The notes beneath the pieces are model-generated. The model did not search any database, had not been told where the DNA came from, and saw only the letters and a list, made by a program, of their open reading frames with translations. A program made the position numbers and the translations under genes. From Chryseobacterium turcicum (GTDB lineage Bacteria > Bacteroidota > Bacteroidia > Flavobacteriales > Weeksellaceae), in the NCBI RefSeq assembly GCF_021010565.1, contig NZ_JAJNAY010000002.1:124001-188000 (forward strand): 64,000 nt of DNA, in the 5' to 3' direction. Shown here piece after piece: positions 18,630 through 26,231 of this stretch (positions are counted from its first letter, which is position 1; every line of letters starts with the position of its first letter).

Positions 18630-18704
18630 TTTGTATGTTTTTAATTGATTATTCTGTTATGTGATTTGAGGTACGAGATTCGTGAAATGAATTTTATGTT
18701 GGTA

Positions 18705-18851
18705 ATCGCAAAGGCGCAATTTTTTTAATCTATTACCGCTATAAAGGCGCAAGGATTTTATCAAAGATAAAATATGCCCCCTGATGAAAATCTTTGATTT
18801 TCTTGCGCCTTAAAACAGCCTGTTTTTATAAAACTTTTGTGTCTTTGCGAT
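18705..18851. repeat. Nested inverted-repeat element
   Basis: Inner arms AAGGCGCAAG (18744) and CTTGCGCCTT (18802-18811), continued by ATCAAAGAT and ATCTTTGAT at 18760 and 18790. Outer arms are ATCGCAAAGGCGCAA (18705) and TTGTGTCTTTGCGAT (18837-18851). Further out, ACGAGATTCG and GTATCTCGAATT flank the block. The DNA folds back on itself over about 150 bases between the VWA and MuiA-like genes. No protein is encoded. Confidence 0.75.
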
Positions 18852-18912
18852 AATCCAACAACTTTTTATATTTAAAATCCCGAATTATGTAACCGGTATC
18901 TCGTATCTCGAA

Positions 18913-20508
18913 TTACCTACTATAATACTGAATCTGCATATCTTTTGGATATTTCAACTCATAAGAAAAACTGATTTTTTCTGAAGCACCGCTGGATATT
19001 TTTCTGTTCCACAGAATGCTTCCGGTTTTATCGTCATAACTTCCGTCGCCAATGTTTAATGTTTTAACTGAAATTTTATCATGCTGACTAATAGGAAGCT
19101 GGTCTAGAATTTCAAGCTCGATATTTTCTTTGGTATTGTTTCTGATGCTGATTTCAAAAGATTCGGTTTGAATACGGTTTGAACTCAATGTCTTCTCTGT
19201 TGTTTTATCTTCAATTTTTAGACGTTTTACCACAATTCTTTCATCAACTCCAAGAGAAATAGGGAATTCATTTTTTACATAATTGCTTGTAATGCTCGTT
19301 TTTCCGATGTAATTATCTTCAAAATAAATATTTGCTTCGCCTGAAATTAGATTTAAATTCTGCCAGTTTTTCACAAAAGCCATTAAGAAAACCTGATTAT
19401 TAAGTTTTGGAACCGTGTGATATTTGTAAGTAGATTCTACATTTTTCTTATCCAAAATCACATACTGTTCTTTTTCCTGACTGAGAATGGTTTGATTATA
19501 ATTCAATTCATACAAAACATTCATCTGATTATCTGAAACACTTGCCACCGGAATCTGACTTGGCGCAGCAACCTCAGCACGCATTTGGTAAGAGTTAGAC
19601 ATTTCAGCTTTGGCTTTTTGCATGTATCCTACTTTCGCATCTTCATTATTATAAGCTTTGTATTCAGCGACATACAATGGTGATAAAATAGGTCGGTTCT
19701 GGTTGTAAGAAGGTCTGTAGGTGGAAACGAAAAGTTTTACATTATTCCAGTCTTGTCCAGTTTTTTGGTAAATTTTTCCTTTGTAGACAATTTCTAAAGG
19801 TTTTTTGGTAGACAAAGCTCTTAAATCATAAGACGGAATCCAACCTGCATTAGAAACAATATAGCTAATTCCAAGATTAAGATTCATTTCATTTTCAGCA
19901 AGAATTTCAAGTAAAAGTTCTTTTCTGTTTTGTGTTTTATGCGTTTGCTCTTCAGAAACCTGCTTGTTGATTTTAGCAATACTTTCATCCAAAACAGATT
20001 TTTGTTCGTTTAAAAGAAAAGTCTGATTATCTATTTCCAGCATTCTTTTTCTGTAAAATTCAGTCAGTTTTATCAGCTGTTCCTGCGGAGTAGATTTATC
20101 ATTGGTGGAAACTTTAAGATTATCATTAATAATATTTTGTTCGCCCGTCAAATTCTTGATTTGAATATTTAATAAATTGACCTGTCTCTGAAATATTTTT
20201 CTTTCATCATCCAGTTTTTTTTCAACGTCAGACAATTCATCATTTTTAAGATAATTACTTTGGGGAGTAATAGAAAGAAGCGTTGTGTTTTTCTCTAAAT
20301 TGATTTTATACGTATTTTCATCCAAATCATTCGGCAGATTGATGATTTTTACGGTGTTACTTCCTTTTTGAAGGGTAACGTTTGTGCTTCCGAAAACTTT
20401 TGCACCCTGTAGAAATACAGTGGCTTGTTTCACATCGATTTCTTTTTTTATTTCCTGAGATTTAAAAAACGAAACCATAAAAATGAGTATTAAAATAGAA
20501 TGTCGCAT
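18913..20508 (-). CDS. DUF4139-domain protein (mucoidy inhibitor MuiA family)
   Basis: A 531-residue exported protein. The signal peptide ends near FFKSQEIKKEI. The N-terminal DUF4140 part (DVKQATVFLQGAKVFGSTNVTL, about residues 22-120) is followed by a coiled-coil region (residues about 80-195) and a C-terminal DUF4139 region containing GISYIVSNAGWIPSYDLRA and the DWNNVKLFVSTYRP strand. The family is of unknown biochemistry; MuiA was named from suppression of mucoidy. The promoter region carries the 21-bp-spaced ACTTGGT repeats, shared with four other intergenic regions of this cluster. Confidence 0.88.
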   Translation of the reverse strand: MRHSILILIFMVSFFKSQEIKKEIDVKQATVFLQGAKVFGSTNVTLQKGSNTVKIINLPNDLDENTYKINLEKNTTLLSITPQSNYLKNDELSDVEKKLDDERKIFQRQVNLLNIQIKNLTGEQNIINDNLKVSTNDKSTPQEQLIKLTEFYRKRMLEIDNQTFLLNEQKSVLDESIAKINKQVSEEQTHKTQNRKELLLEILAENEMNLNLGISYIVSNAGWIPSYDLRALSTKKPLEIVYKGKIYQKTGQDWNNVKLFVSTYRPSYNQNRPILSPLYVAEYKAYNNEDAKVGYMQKAKAEMSNSYQMRAEVAAPSQIPVASVSDNQMNVLYELNYNQTILSQEKEQYVILDKKNVESTYKYHTVPKLNNQVFLMAFVKNWQNLNLISGEANIYFEDNYIGKTSITSNYVKNEFPISLGVDERIVVKRLKIEDKTTEKTLSSNRIQTESFEISIRNNTKENIELEILDQLPISQHDKISVKTLNIGDGSYDDKTGSILWNRKISSGASEKISFSYELKYPKDMQIQYYSR

Positions 20509-20568
20509 TGTTTATTATTTTTAAGTTCTAAAGTAAAATTACCTTGATTAGAAACCTGAAAATTGAAG

Positions 20569-20599
20569 ACTTGGTGAACTGTGGTTTTCACTTGGTGGA
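20569..20599. promoter_or_regulatory. ACTTGGT direct-repeat site A, upstream of the DUF4139 gene
   Basis: ACTTGGTGAA at 20569-20578 and ACTTGGTGGA at 20590-20599, 21 bp start to start. They lie 61 bases upstream of the ATG. On the gene's strand a TACTTTAG -7-like box (20528-20535) is 33 bases from the nearer repeat. Confidence 0.7.
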
Positions 20600-20610
20600 A
20601 ATTTTTAAGC

Positions 20611-20642
20611 AAAAAAAAGACAGCCATTTCTGACTGCCTCTT
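20611..20642 (-). terminator. Terminator of the first SIMPL gene
   Basis: On the minus strand AGGCAGTCA-gaaa-TGGCTGTCT forms a 9-bp stem with two G-T pairs, followed by eight T. It lies directly after the SIMPL gene stop codon. Confidence 0.8.
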
Positions 20643-20648
20643 AAAAAA

Positions 20649-21323
20649 CTAAAGAATCTCGTATTTTGTTTTGATACTGTATTTCAGCTTAATATTTTCA
20701 ATATTATCGAAAGAATAATCTGCATTTTGATCAACTGCTTCCATTTGTACATTGGCTCTCATACTTTTGTAAGCAACAGGAAGAATAGAATCACTCATAT
20801 AATCTTCAATTTCGATGATTTCAACAGGTGTTCCCACTTTTTTTCCGATACTTTCCAGCAGATAATCTGCTTTTTCTTTTGCTGCTTTCAACGCATTAAT
20901 TTTAACCGTTTTTCTAAAATCTGCAATCTTTGTGTTTTTGATTTCGGCAATATTCAGATTGCTTACCCATTTCTGGTTTAATTCTTCAAAAAGCTTACTC
21001 ACATTGGTTTTTGCATTGACTTTAAACTGAAAACTCTTGGTAAACTTTGTGGTTTTCGAATACAAATTCTGGTACATTGATTTAAATTTGATGTCTTCGT
21101 TTTTTACACCGTTGTTTTTCAGTGTTTCAAATAAAAGTTTTTCGCTGTCTGCCAATTGATTTTTGTTGTCGGCTTTTATACCGATGTTAAAGATGATTTC
21201 ATCCGGTTCTACTTCCATTTCGGCAACGCCAGTTACTTCAATTACATTTTTCTTTACTTCCTGCGCATTCATCAAACTTCCTGCTGCAAAAATCCCTACT
21301 AATAAAAGGTGTCTAAGTTTCAT
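20649..21323 (-). CDS. SIMPL (DUF541) domain periplasmic protein
   Basis: 224 residues with a signal peptide ending near LMNAQE. The mature protein is a single SIMPL domain: VIEVTGVAEMEVEPDEIIFNIG, split over two strands, is the family's opening, and FRKTVKINALKAAKEKADYLLESIGKKVG is its conserved helix (given here in part as ALKAAKEKADYLLESIG). Family members such as E. coli YggE are linked to oxidative-stress tolerance and form oligomers; the precise role is unknown. Preceded by site B and followed by its own terminator, so it is transcribed alone. A second SIMPL gene lies at 23236-24165. Confidence 0.9.
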   Translation of the reverse strand: MKLRHLLLVGIFAAGSLMNAQEVKKNVIEVTGVAEMEVEPDEIIFNIGIKADNKNQLADSEKLLFETLKNNGVKNEDIKFKSMYQNLYSKTTKFTKSFQFKVNAKTNVSKLFEELNQKWVSNLNIAEIKNTKIADFRKTVKINALKAAKEKADYLLESIGKKVGTPVEIIEIEDYMSDSILPVAYKSMRANVQMEAVDQNADYSFDNIENIKLKYSIKTKYEIL

Positions 21324-21382
21324 ATTGTTTATTTTAAATTTCTAAAGTAAAATTACCACGAAAAGAAACTCAAGTTTTACAA

Positions 21383-21413
21383 ACTTGGTGAACTAATGTT
21401 TTCACTTGGTAGA
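21383..21413. promoter_or_regulatory. ACTTGGT direct-repeat site B, upstream of the first SIMPL gene
   Basis: ACTTGGTGAA at 21383 and ACTTGGTAGA at 21404, again 21 bp apart. On the gene strand TACTTTAG at 21342-21349 is 33 bases away, exactly as in site A. GGTAATTTTACTTTAGAA is shared by both promoters. Confidence 0.7.
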
Positions 21414-21420
21414 AGAAAAG

Positions 21421-22542
21421 TCAATCAACCAAAAAATGAAATCTATCCTGCAATGCATTCATTTTTTTATATTGAATAGCTTTAGCATGAATCATTTGAT
21501 TGTTAAAAGAAAAAATAATAGAACCGTCTTTGTTTTTTAAAAATAAATGCTTTGAGATACGGTTTTCTTCATTTTGAAGAATAATTTGATGATCAAAAGA
21601 AATATCATAATGAAAGGAAATCATTTTTTCTGAATATTTTTCCATTAAAATCAGATATTGGTCTTTATGAAAGAATAAATATTGGTAAGGACTTTCAGGG
21701 GAAATTATCTTATAAGCACCATTTAATGGTAATAATTTATCATTTTCTTCTTTACTAAAATAAGGCATTCCTATTTTTACCAATACAATCCCTATAACTA
21801 AAATCTTTAAAAAAGTTTTGTAAGGCAAAAATAAAGTCTGGTCAAAAAAACTTTTTTTCGGTAGACTAATCAATTTAAGAAGAAATTCCCATTCGTTTTT
21901 TCTAACCAAAAATATGCTCATTAAAAGTAAAATCAGTGAAAATAATTTTACAGAAATATCAAAACTGATATTGATGATTAATATCTGAGCGAAGCTAATG
22001 ATTGCCAATAATAATCCTAAAAACCGACTGCGTTTGAATAATAACAAAGCTCCTGAAAAAAGTTCAATTGAACCGATAATGATATTATAAATTTTAGACG
22101 TTCCTATTGTGCTCCAGAATAAAATATCTTTGTCTAAATTTCCGAATCTTGTGAACAGAATATTCGGTTCAGGTTCGGGAAATTGAGCTTTAAAAATTTT
22201 ATCAATCCCATATTTTATCAGAATAACAGAAATATAAATTACACAAACATATCCTGTTATTGATAAAAATATTTTCATCCATTTTTTCTTGATAATGAAA
22301 CTAAAAATTGTCGATGTAAGAAGCAAAATGATGATTAAAACCAGCATCGAATAACTATCTGAGCTGTAGTCTATTCTGCTATTCTTTTTATTGAAGAAAA
22401 ATTCTAATATAAAACCAGTAAAATCTCCAAAAATAAAATCCGTAATTTTTAACTGGAAATCGTTTAAAAAACTCAACGGAAAAAATAGGATAAACTGCAG
22501 AAAAAAAACACCAAAAAAAACAGTAACCTTTCTAAAAAACAT
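21421..22542 (-). CDS. DoxX-like integral membrane protein
   Basis: A 373-residue membrane protein with about eight hydrophobic segments. Residues about 110-220 resemble a DoxX-like four-helix module: KYGIDKIFKAQFPEPEPN, then IIIGSIELFSGALLLFKRS and FLGLLLAIISFAQILI. A C-terminal soluble part (about residues 270-373) follows. ATG 22542 is used; the frame could be extended 20 codons to a TTG that overlaps the upstream gene, which is less likely. It follows the 22568-23143 gene by 25 bases, so both are presumably driven from site C. Function unknown; DoxX relatives are linked to quinone or thiosulfate redox or simply to membrane integrity. Confidence 0.7.
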   Translation of the reverse strand: MFFRKVTVFFGVFFLQFILFFPLSFLNDFQLKITDFIFGDFTGFILEFFFNKKNSRIDYSSDSYSMLVLIIILLLTSTIFSFIIKKKWMKIFLSITGYVCVIYISVILIKYGIDKIFKAQFPEPEPNILFTRFGNLDKDILFWSTIGTSKIYNIIIGSIELFSGALLLFKRSRFLGLLLAIISFAQILIINISFDISVKLFSLILLLMSIFLVRKNEWEFLLKLISLPKKSFFDQTLFLPYKTFLKILVIGIVLVKIGMPYFSKEENDKLLPLNGAYKIISPESPYQYLFFHKDQYLILMEKYSEKMISFHYDISFDHQIILQNEENRISKHLFLKNKDGSIIFSFNNQMIHAKAIQYKKMNALQDRFHFLVD

Positions 22543-22567
22543 TGATTTAAATTTCACAGAAATACTT

Positions 22568-23143
22568 TTAACGATTTTTTCTATAAATAAAAACAGACGC
22601 AAATACAGCGATACTTAAAACAAGCAAATACAGAATTTCTTCTTTTGATTTAAAGTTTTTTACTTCAGCCGTTTTGATAACTTTTTTAGTAGAAATCGGT
22701 TTATATTCTTTCGTTTTTTTGTCATATTTCAAAAAAACAGTACTGTCGATATCATTTTGAAAGTTGTAATTTTCTTTAAGTATTTTTTTTACATTATCAA
22801 TATTATCATCAGAAAAAACAGTATGATTGTAAACGGTATCTCTTCCGGGTTTCCATTTTTCAGACTTTTCGCTTCTCCAGCTTTTGCAGAATTTTGAAGT
22901 TACAATGACGCTTTTTTTATCGTCGATAATAATTACGCTGTCCAATTTCGAATTGACTACATATCTTTCCGGAGCTGCTCCAAGATTAGAATAATTGGTA
23001 TTGTAACTGTCTTCTACAATACTTTTTTCAAAATATTCCATGTCGCCACTGTGGCTTTTGTAGGATATTAATTTGGTCTGAGAAAAAATCTGGCAACTTG
23101 AAAATATCAGTGCGAAATGAACTAAATAGGATAAATTTTTCAT
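22568..23143 (-). CDS. Secreted protein with C-terminal membrane anchor, unknown family
   Basis: 191 residues from the ATG at 23143. It starts with a signal peptide, MKNLSYLVHFALIFSSCQIF, in which the SSC could act as a weak lipobox. A soluble domain with many charged residues (residues about 25-165, including YVVNSKLDSVIIIDDKKS) follows. The end is one hydrophobic helix, ILYLLVLSIAVFASVFIY, and RKNR. This is a sort of C-terminal anchor with a basic stop-transfer tail. I do not recognise the family. First gene of a two-gene operon with the DoxX-like gene under site C. Confidence 0.65.
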   Translation of the reverse strand: MKNLSYLVHFALIFSSCQIFSQTKLISYKSHSGDMEYFEKSIVEDSYNTNYSNLGAAPERYVVNSKLDSVIIIDDKKSVIVTSKFCKSWRSEKSEKWKPGRDTVYNHTVFSDDNIDNVKKILKENYNFQNDIDSTVFLKYDKKTKEYKPISTKKVIKTAEVKNFKSKEEILYLLVLSIAVFASVFIYRKNR

Positions 23144-23202
23144 AAGAATTAAGTTTAAATTATAGAACAAACTTAGTCGTCTTTCAAAGTAATTTGAAGC
23201 TA

Positions 23203-23233
23203 ACTTGGTGAATTGAAGTTTTCACTTGGTGAA
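23203..23233. promoter_or_regulatory. ACTTGGT direct-repeat site C
   Basis: ACTTGGTGAA at 23203 and 23224, 21 bp apart. The second copy lies inside a dyad, TTTTCAC-TTG-GTGAAAA. On the gene strand an exact TAnnTTTG box, TAAGTTTG (23168-23175), is 27 bases away from the nearer repeat. It controls the 22568-23143 gene and, through it, the DoxX-like gene. Confidence 0.72.
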
Positions 23234-23235
23234 AA

Positions 23236-24165
23236 TTATCTATTTTTCTTGAAGTCATACTTTACGCTCAGATTTACCATATACTGAATTCCTATTTCAG
23301 GATTTTCATCGTTAATTACCTTATCGTAACCGGAATATTTTATGCCTTCATAATAGAAGGTCTTCCCTTTTCTTTCCAGCTTTTTGATATAATAATCATT
23401 GTTGTAATTTCCTCTTACCACATCAAAATCTGAACTTTCATAAGCGGTATATTGTTGGTATTGAGTTTTTGGAAATACATAAGAGAAATTAGAATTGGCA
23501 ATCGGAGTTCCAATCAATTCATGTTTGAATTTCCCTAAATAATCGTCTTTCTTTCTGTTGACAATTGCATACGCTTCTTTCATCAGGTTTTGATGAATCT
23601 GCTCGATATTGGTGTTGATATAATCTATTTTGATGATGTCATAAATTTGAAAATCAGAAGCTTCATAGATTATTTTTTCAATTTTTGCGTGATCATTTGT
23701 ATTGATGATCATATTTTTTTTGATTTCAAATCCTTTAATTTTTTGACTGACCAGCTTTTTATCGGCTTCAATATCAAAATCATAAACTTTTGTCTGGGAA
23801 ATAAAATCGACATAAACATCTTCTTTTTTGATTCCTAATGAGCTAAGCCTTTTCAGGAAATTCGCTATTCTTAAGTTGATGTTTTCAATGGCTTTTTTTG
23901 TTGTTTCTGCTTCTTCGTTTAATCCTAAAGTAATTTTAAAATGGTCTGCTTTCTGATTGAGCAAAATACTCGCATTAATTGTTAATGTAGAATCGGTGGC
24001 GTAAAAATGTTTAGATTCAGGATAATAAGTAGATATTTCGTTGTAAGAATTTCGTTCTCTGTAAACTTGGTTTCCCGACATTTGAGCTTTTACAGAAATG
24101 GAAAAAAATAATAATGAAAGTAAAGCTAAAACTGACGCTTTGCTTGAGTTTAAATTGTTTTTCAT
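23236..24165 (-). CDS. SIMPL (DUF541)-like periplasmic protein, second copy
   Basis: 309 residues, larger than the first SIMPL protein. The signal peptide ends at SVKAQ. A SIMPL-like domain covers residues about 60-220: DSTLTINASILLNQKADHF, KKAIENINLRIANFLKRL, VYVDFISQTKVYDF, FEIKKNMIINTND and ASDFQIYDIIKIDYI. Residues 220-309 form a Tyr-rich extension. The pattern of alternating strands and the central ADxL-like helix support the family, though similarity to the first copy is low. Transcribed from site D, which is almost identical in the -7 region to site C. Confidence 0.78.
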   Translation of the reverse strand: MKNNLNSSKASVLALLSLLFFSISVKAQMSGNQVYRERNSYNEISTYYPESKHFYATDSTLTINASILLNQKADHFKITLGLNEEAETTKKAIENINLRIANFLKRLSSLGIKKEDVYVDFISQTKVYDFDIEADKKLVSQKIKGFEIKKNMIINTNDHAKIEKIIYEASDFQIYDIIKIDYINTNIEQIHQNLMKEAYAIVNRKKDDYLGKFKHELIGTPIANSNFSYVFPKTQYQQYTAYESSDFDVVRGNYNNDYYIKKLERKGKTFYYEGIKYSGYDKVINDENPEIGIQYMVNLSVKYDFKKNR

Positions 24166-24226
24166 AATGATTAAGTTTAAATTAATACTGCAAACTTAAA
24201 TGCATCATAAACATATTACGGACGAA

Positions 24227-24257
24227 ACTTGGTGAATAGCTTCCCTAACTTGGTAAG
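24227..24257. promoter_or_regulatory. ACTTGGT direct-repeat site D, upstream of the second SIMPL gene
   Basis: ACTTGGTGAA at 24227 and ACTTGGTAAG at 24248, 21 bp apart. TAAGTTTG on the gene strand (24191-24198) is 28 bases away. The stretch ATTTAAACTTAAT just before the ATG is shared with promoter C. Confidence 0.68.
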
Positions 24258-24260
24258 CAA

Positions 24261-24292
24261 AAAAAAGACAATTCTGAAACGAATTGTCTTTG
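24261..24292 (-). terminator. Terminator of the amidohydrolase gene
   Basis: AAGACAATTC-TGAAAC-GAATTGTCTT forms a 10-bp stem followed by a T run on the minus strand. It sits between the amidohydrolase stop codon (24335) and site D. Confidence 0.8.
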
Positions 24293-24334
24293 TATTTATT
24301 TTAAAATAACTATTTCAATAAAATTTTAAATAGT

Positions 24335-26086
24335 TTAAGGTAAAAAATAAACTTTTATAATTTTACCATCTTTAATTTCATAGATTGCTGTCGCTTCTAC
24401 TTTTTTGTCTTTTCTCATTCCTGAGACACTTTCCTGATCGATTACGAAATTATCATTTACAATTCTGTTTTTAATTTCACAGTGGAGTTCAGGCAGTCTT
24501 TTAAACATTTCGGTGTAGCTTGTTCTCATTGCATCTTTACCTTTGCTGATAAGTTTGTTTGGGAACGTATACAATTCTGCATCTTCCGAATAAGGCTCCA
24601 AGAAAGCATCAATATTTCTTGCATTATATCCGTTTACCTGTTTCTGAACCAACATTTCCGGTGTTTCTTTGATTGTTTTTTCAACATTTATAGTTTCTCC
24701 GTTCTTGAAAACCAGACTTACTTTGGTAAGATTCTCAAGATTTTCTACTGGGTTTGAATTCAATAGCACCAAATCGGCAACTTTACCTGTAGAAATACTT
24801 CCCAAGGTGTTTTCTTTATTGAAAATTTTTGCAGGATTAATCGTTGCAGACTGCAAAACCTGCCAATTGCTCATCCCACTTTTTTTCATCGCATTCAGTT
24901 CTGAAATAAAAGAGGTTGCATGTTGGGTTCCTATATTTCCGGCATCTGTTCCGGCAGCGATAGTTACACCTCCATCTGATAATTTTTTCAGATTTATGGT
25001 TTGAATTGAATCTTTTTTTGCAATATAAACATCCATTTGTGGCAGATTAAATCTTGTTTTTAATATTTTTACAATTGCAGAATCAGAAGTAGCTGACAAA
25101 TGTTTCATGTCTTCAATAGAACCAATAGCTTCAGGATTAGAATTATTGAGTTCAAACGTGTTGTAATTATTTTTTTGCCCGTAAGTTTTGTAATAGTTGC
25201 CTGCAACGGTCAAAGTAGGATTTAAAATTACATTTTTTGATTTTAATAATTTCACAAAACTATCCGGAACGATTTCATCTTCGATATTATGTACAAGAAA
25301 ATCGGCGCCGTTTTCTACCGCGATTTGTGCTGTGATTCTTTCTGTAGCATGTATTGCGACTTTCAGATTATTTTTATGAGCTTCATCAATAGCACTCTTT
25401 ACAACAGCTTCATATTTTCTGGCATTAGCTTCTAAATCTTTTTTATCTCCACTTACGATGTACCATATTTTTATAAAATCAGGTTTGTATGGAAGTTGTT
25501 CTTGAACCATTTTCTTGGCATCTTCTGCAGTTAAAACCAATTTGAAAGGCTCATCTTTTCCACGATTTTTAAAAACTTCAGGTTCGTAAGTTGTCAATAA
25601 AGGTCCTGTCATATAAACAGTAGGTAAGTTTGTTTTTTGAAGCGAGTTTTTTTGAGATAAAAAGTTATAGGTTGCACCCACATCAATTACAGAAGTGATT
25701 CCCAGCTTTAAATAACGATTTAAAAAATCTTCCATATTTTGATGAACCCATGAAATTTCCTTTTCATATGATACTTGACTTCTTAAATCTACTGCATCTG
25801 GTCTTGTATACAAACCTCCGCTTTGGAAAAAATGCACATGAGAATCTGTCATTCCCGGAAGTAGAAATTTCCCTTCACCGTTGATGATTTTACTATTACT
25901 TGGAATTTTTATTTTCTTTGAAGGCTTAATTTCTGAAATCTTATCCTTCATAAAAACCACGGTTTGATTTGGGATGAGCTTTTGGTTGATAACATCTACA
26001 ATGGTAACGTTACAAATATAAGTTTGTGAATAAAAGTTGGTGATTATAAAACACAGTAGTAAGACGATCGAAAATTTCTTTTTCAT
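24335..26086 (-). CDS. Secreted amidohydrolase fused to an NTF2/SnoaL-like domain
   Basis: A 583-residue exported protein (signal peptide MKKKFSIVLLLCFIITNFYS). Residues about 20-460 are an imidazolonepropionase/prolidase-like amidohydrolase: LLPGMTDSHVHFF gives the first metal histidines (HVH), FIKIWYIVSGDKK the likely carboxylated-lysine strand, KVAIHATERITAQIA and FLVHNIEDE the further histidines, and VTIAAGTDAG the catalytic Asp. Residues about 470-583 are an NTF2/SnoaL-like cone, with NGYNARNIDAFLEPYSEDAE as its opening. The substrate is unknown, probably a cyclic amide or dipeptide in the periplasm. It starts 75 bases from site E, which it shares with the histidine kinase gene. Confidence 0.85.
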   Translation of the reverse strand: MKKKFSIVLLLCFIITNFYSQTYICNVTIVDVINQKLIPNQTVVFMKDKISEIKPSKKIKIPSNSKIINGEGKFLLPGMTDSHVHFFQSGGLYTRPDAVDLRSQVSYEKEISWVHQNMEDFLNRYLKLGITSVIDVGATYNFLSQKNSLQKTNLPTVYMTGPLLTTYEPEVFKNRGKDEPFKLVLTAEDAKKMVQEQLPYKPDFIKIWYIVSGDKKDLEANARKYEAVVKSAIDEAHKNNLKVAIHATERITAQIAVENGADFLVHNIEDEIVPDSFVKLLKSKNVILNPTLTVAGNYYKTYGQKNNYNTFELNNSNPEAIGSIEDMKHLSATSDSAIVKILKTRFNLPQMDVYIAKKDSIQTINLKKLSDGGVTIAAGTDAGNIGTQHATSFISELNAMKKSGMSNWQVLQSATINPAKIFNKENTLGSISTGKVADLVLLNSNPVENLENLTKVSLVFKNGETINVEKTIKETPEMLVQKQVNGYNARNIDAFLEPYSEDAELYTFPNKLISKGKDAMRTSYTEMFKRLPELHCEIKNRIVNDNFVIDQESVSGMRKDKKVEATAIYEIKDGKIIKVYFLP

Positions 26087-26160
26087 TTATTTCATGATTA
26101 ATTAGATTTCAAAGATAAAAAAAGCAATCTTTAGAACGGAATTAAAATTTTTGAATTGAT

Positions 26161-26191
26161 ACTTGGTAAACTCCACTTTTCACTTGGTGAA
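26161..26191. promoter_or_regulatory. ACTTGGT direct-repeat site E, between amidohydrolase and kinase genes
   Basis: ACTTGGTAAA at 26161 and ACTTGGTGAA at 26182, 21 bp apart. The site ends 6 bases before the -33 TTG of the kinase promoter. On the minus strand the amidohydrolase gene has an exact TATCTTTG -7 box at 26110-26117, 43 bases away. It may serve both directions. Confidence 0.7.
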
Positions 26192-26197
26192 TAGTTT

Positions 26198-26227
26198 TTG
26201 GGTAAACTATATATATGTATATCTTTG
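26198..26227 (+). promoter_or_regulatory. Promoter of the histidine kinase operon
   Basis: TTG at 26198-26200, 19 bases, then TATCTTTG at 26220-26227, an exact match to the Bacteroidota TTG-N17-23-TAnnTTTG consensus. The ATG at 26232 is only 4 bases further, so the transcript would be leaderless or nearly so. Confidence 0.7.
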
Positions 26228-26231
26228 TTTT

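Noticed and set aside
22543..22602. TTG-started extension of the DoxX-like gene
   Set aside because: It would overlap the upstream gene and adds no recognised motif; an ATG at 22542 fits better.
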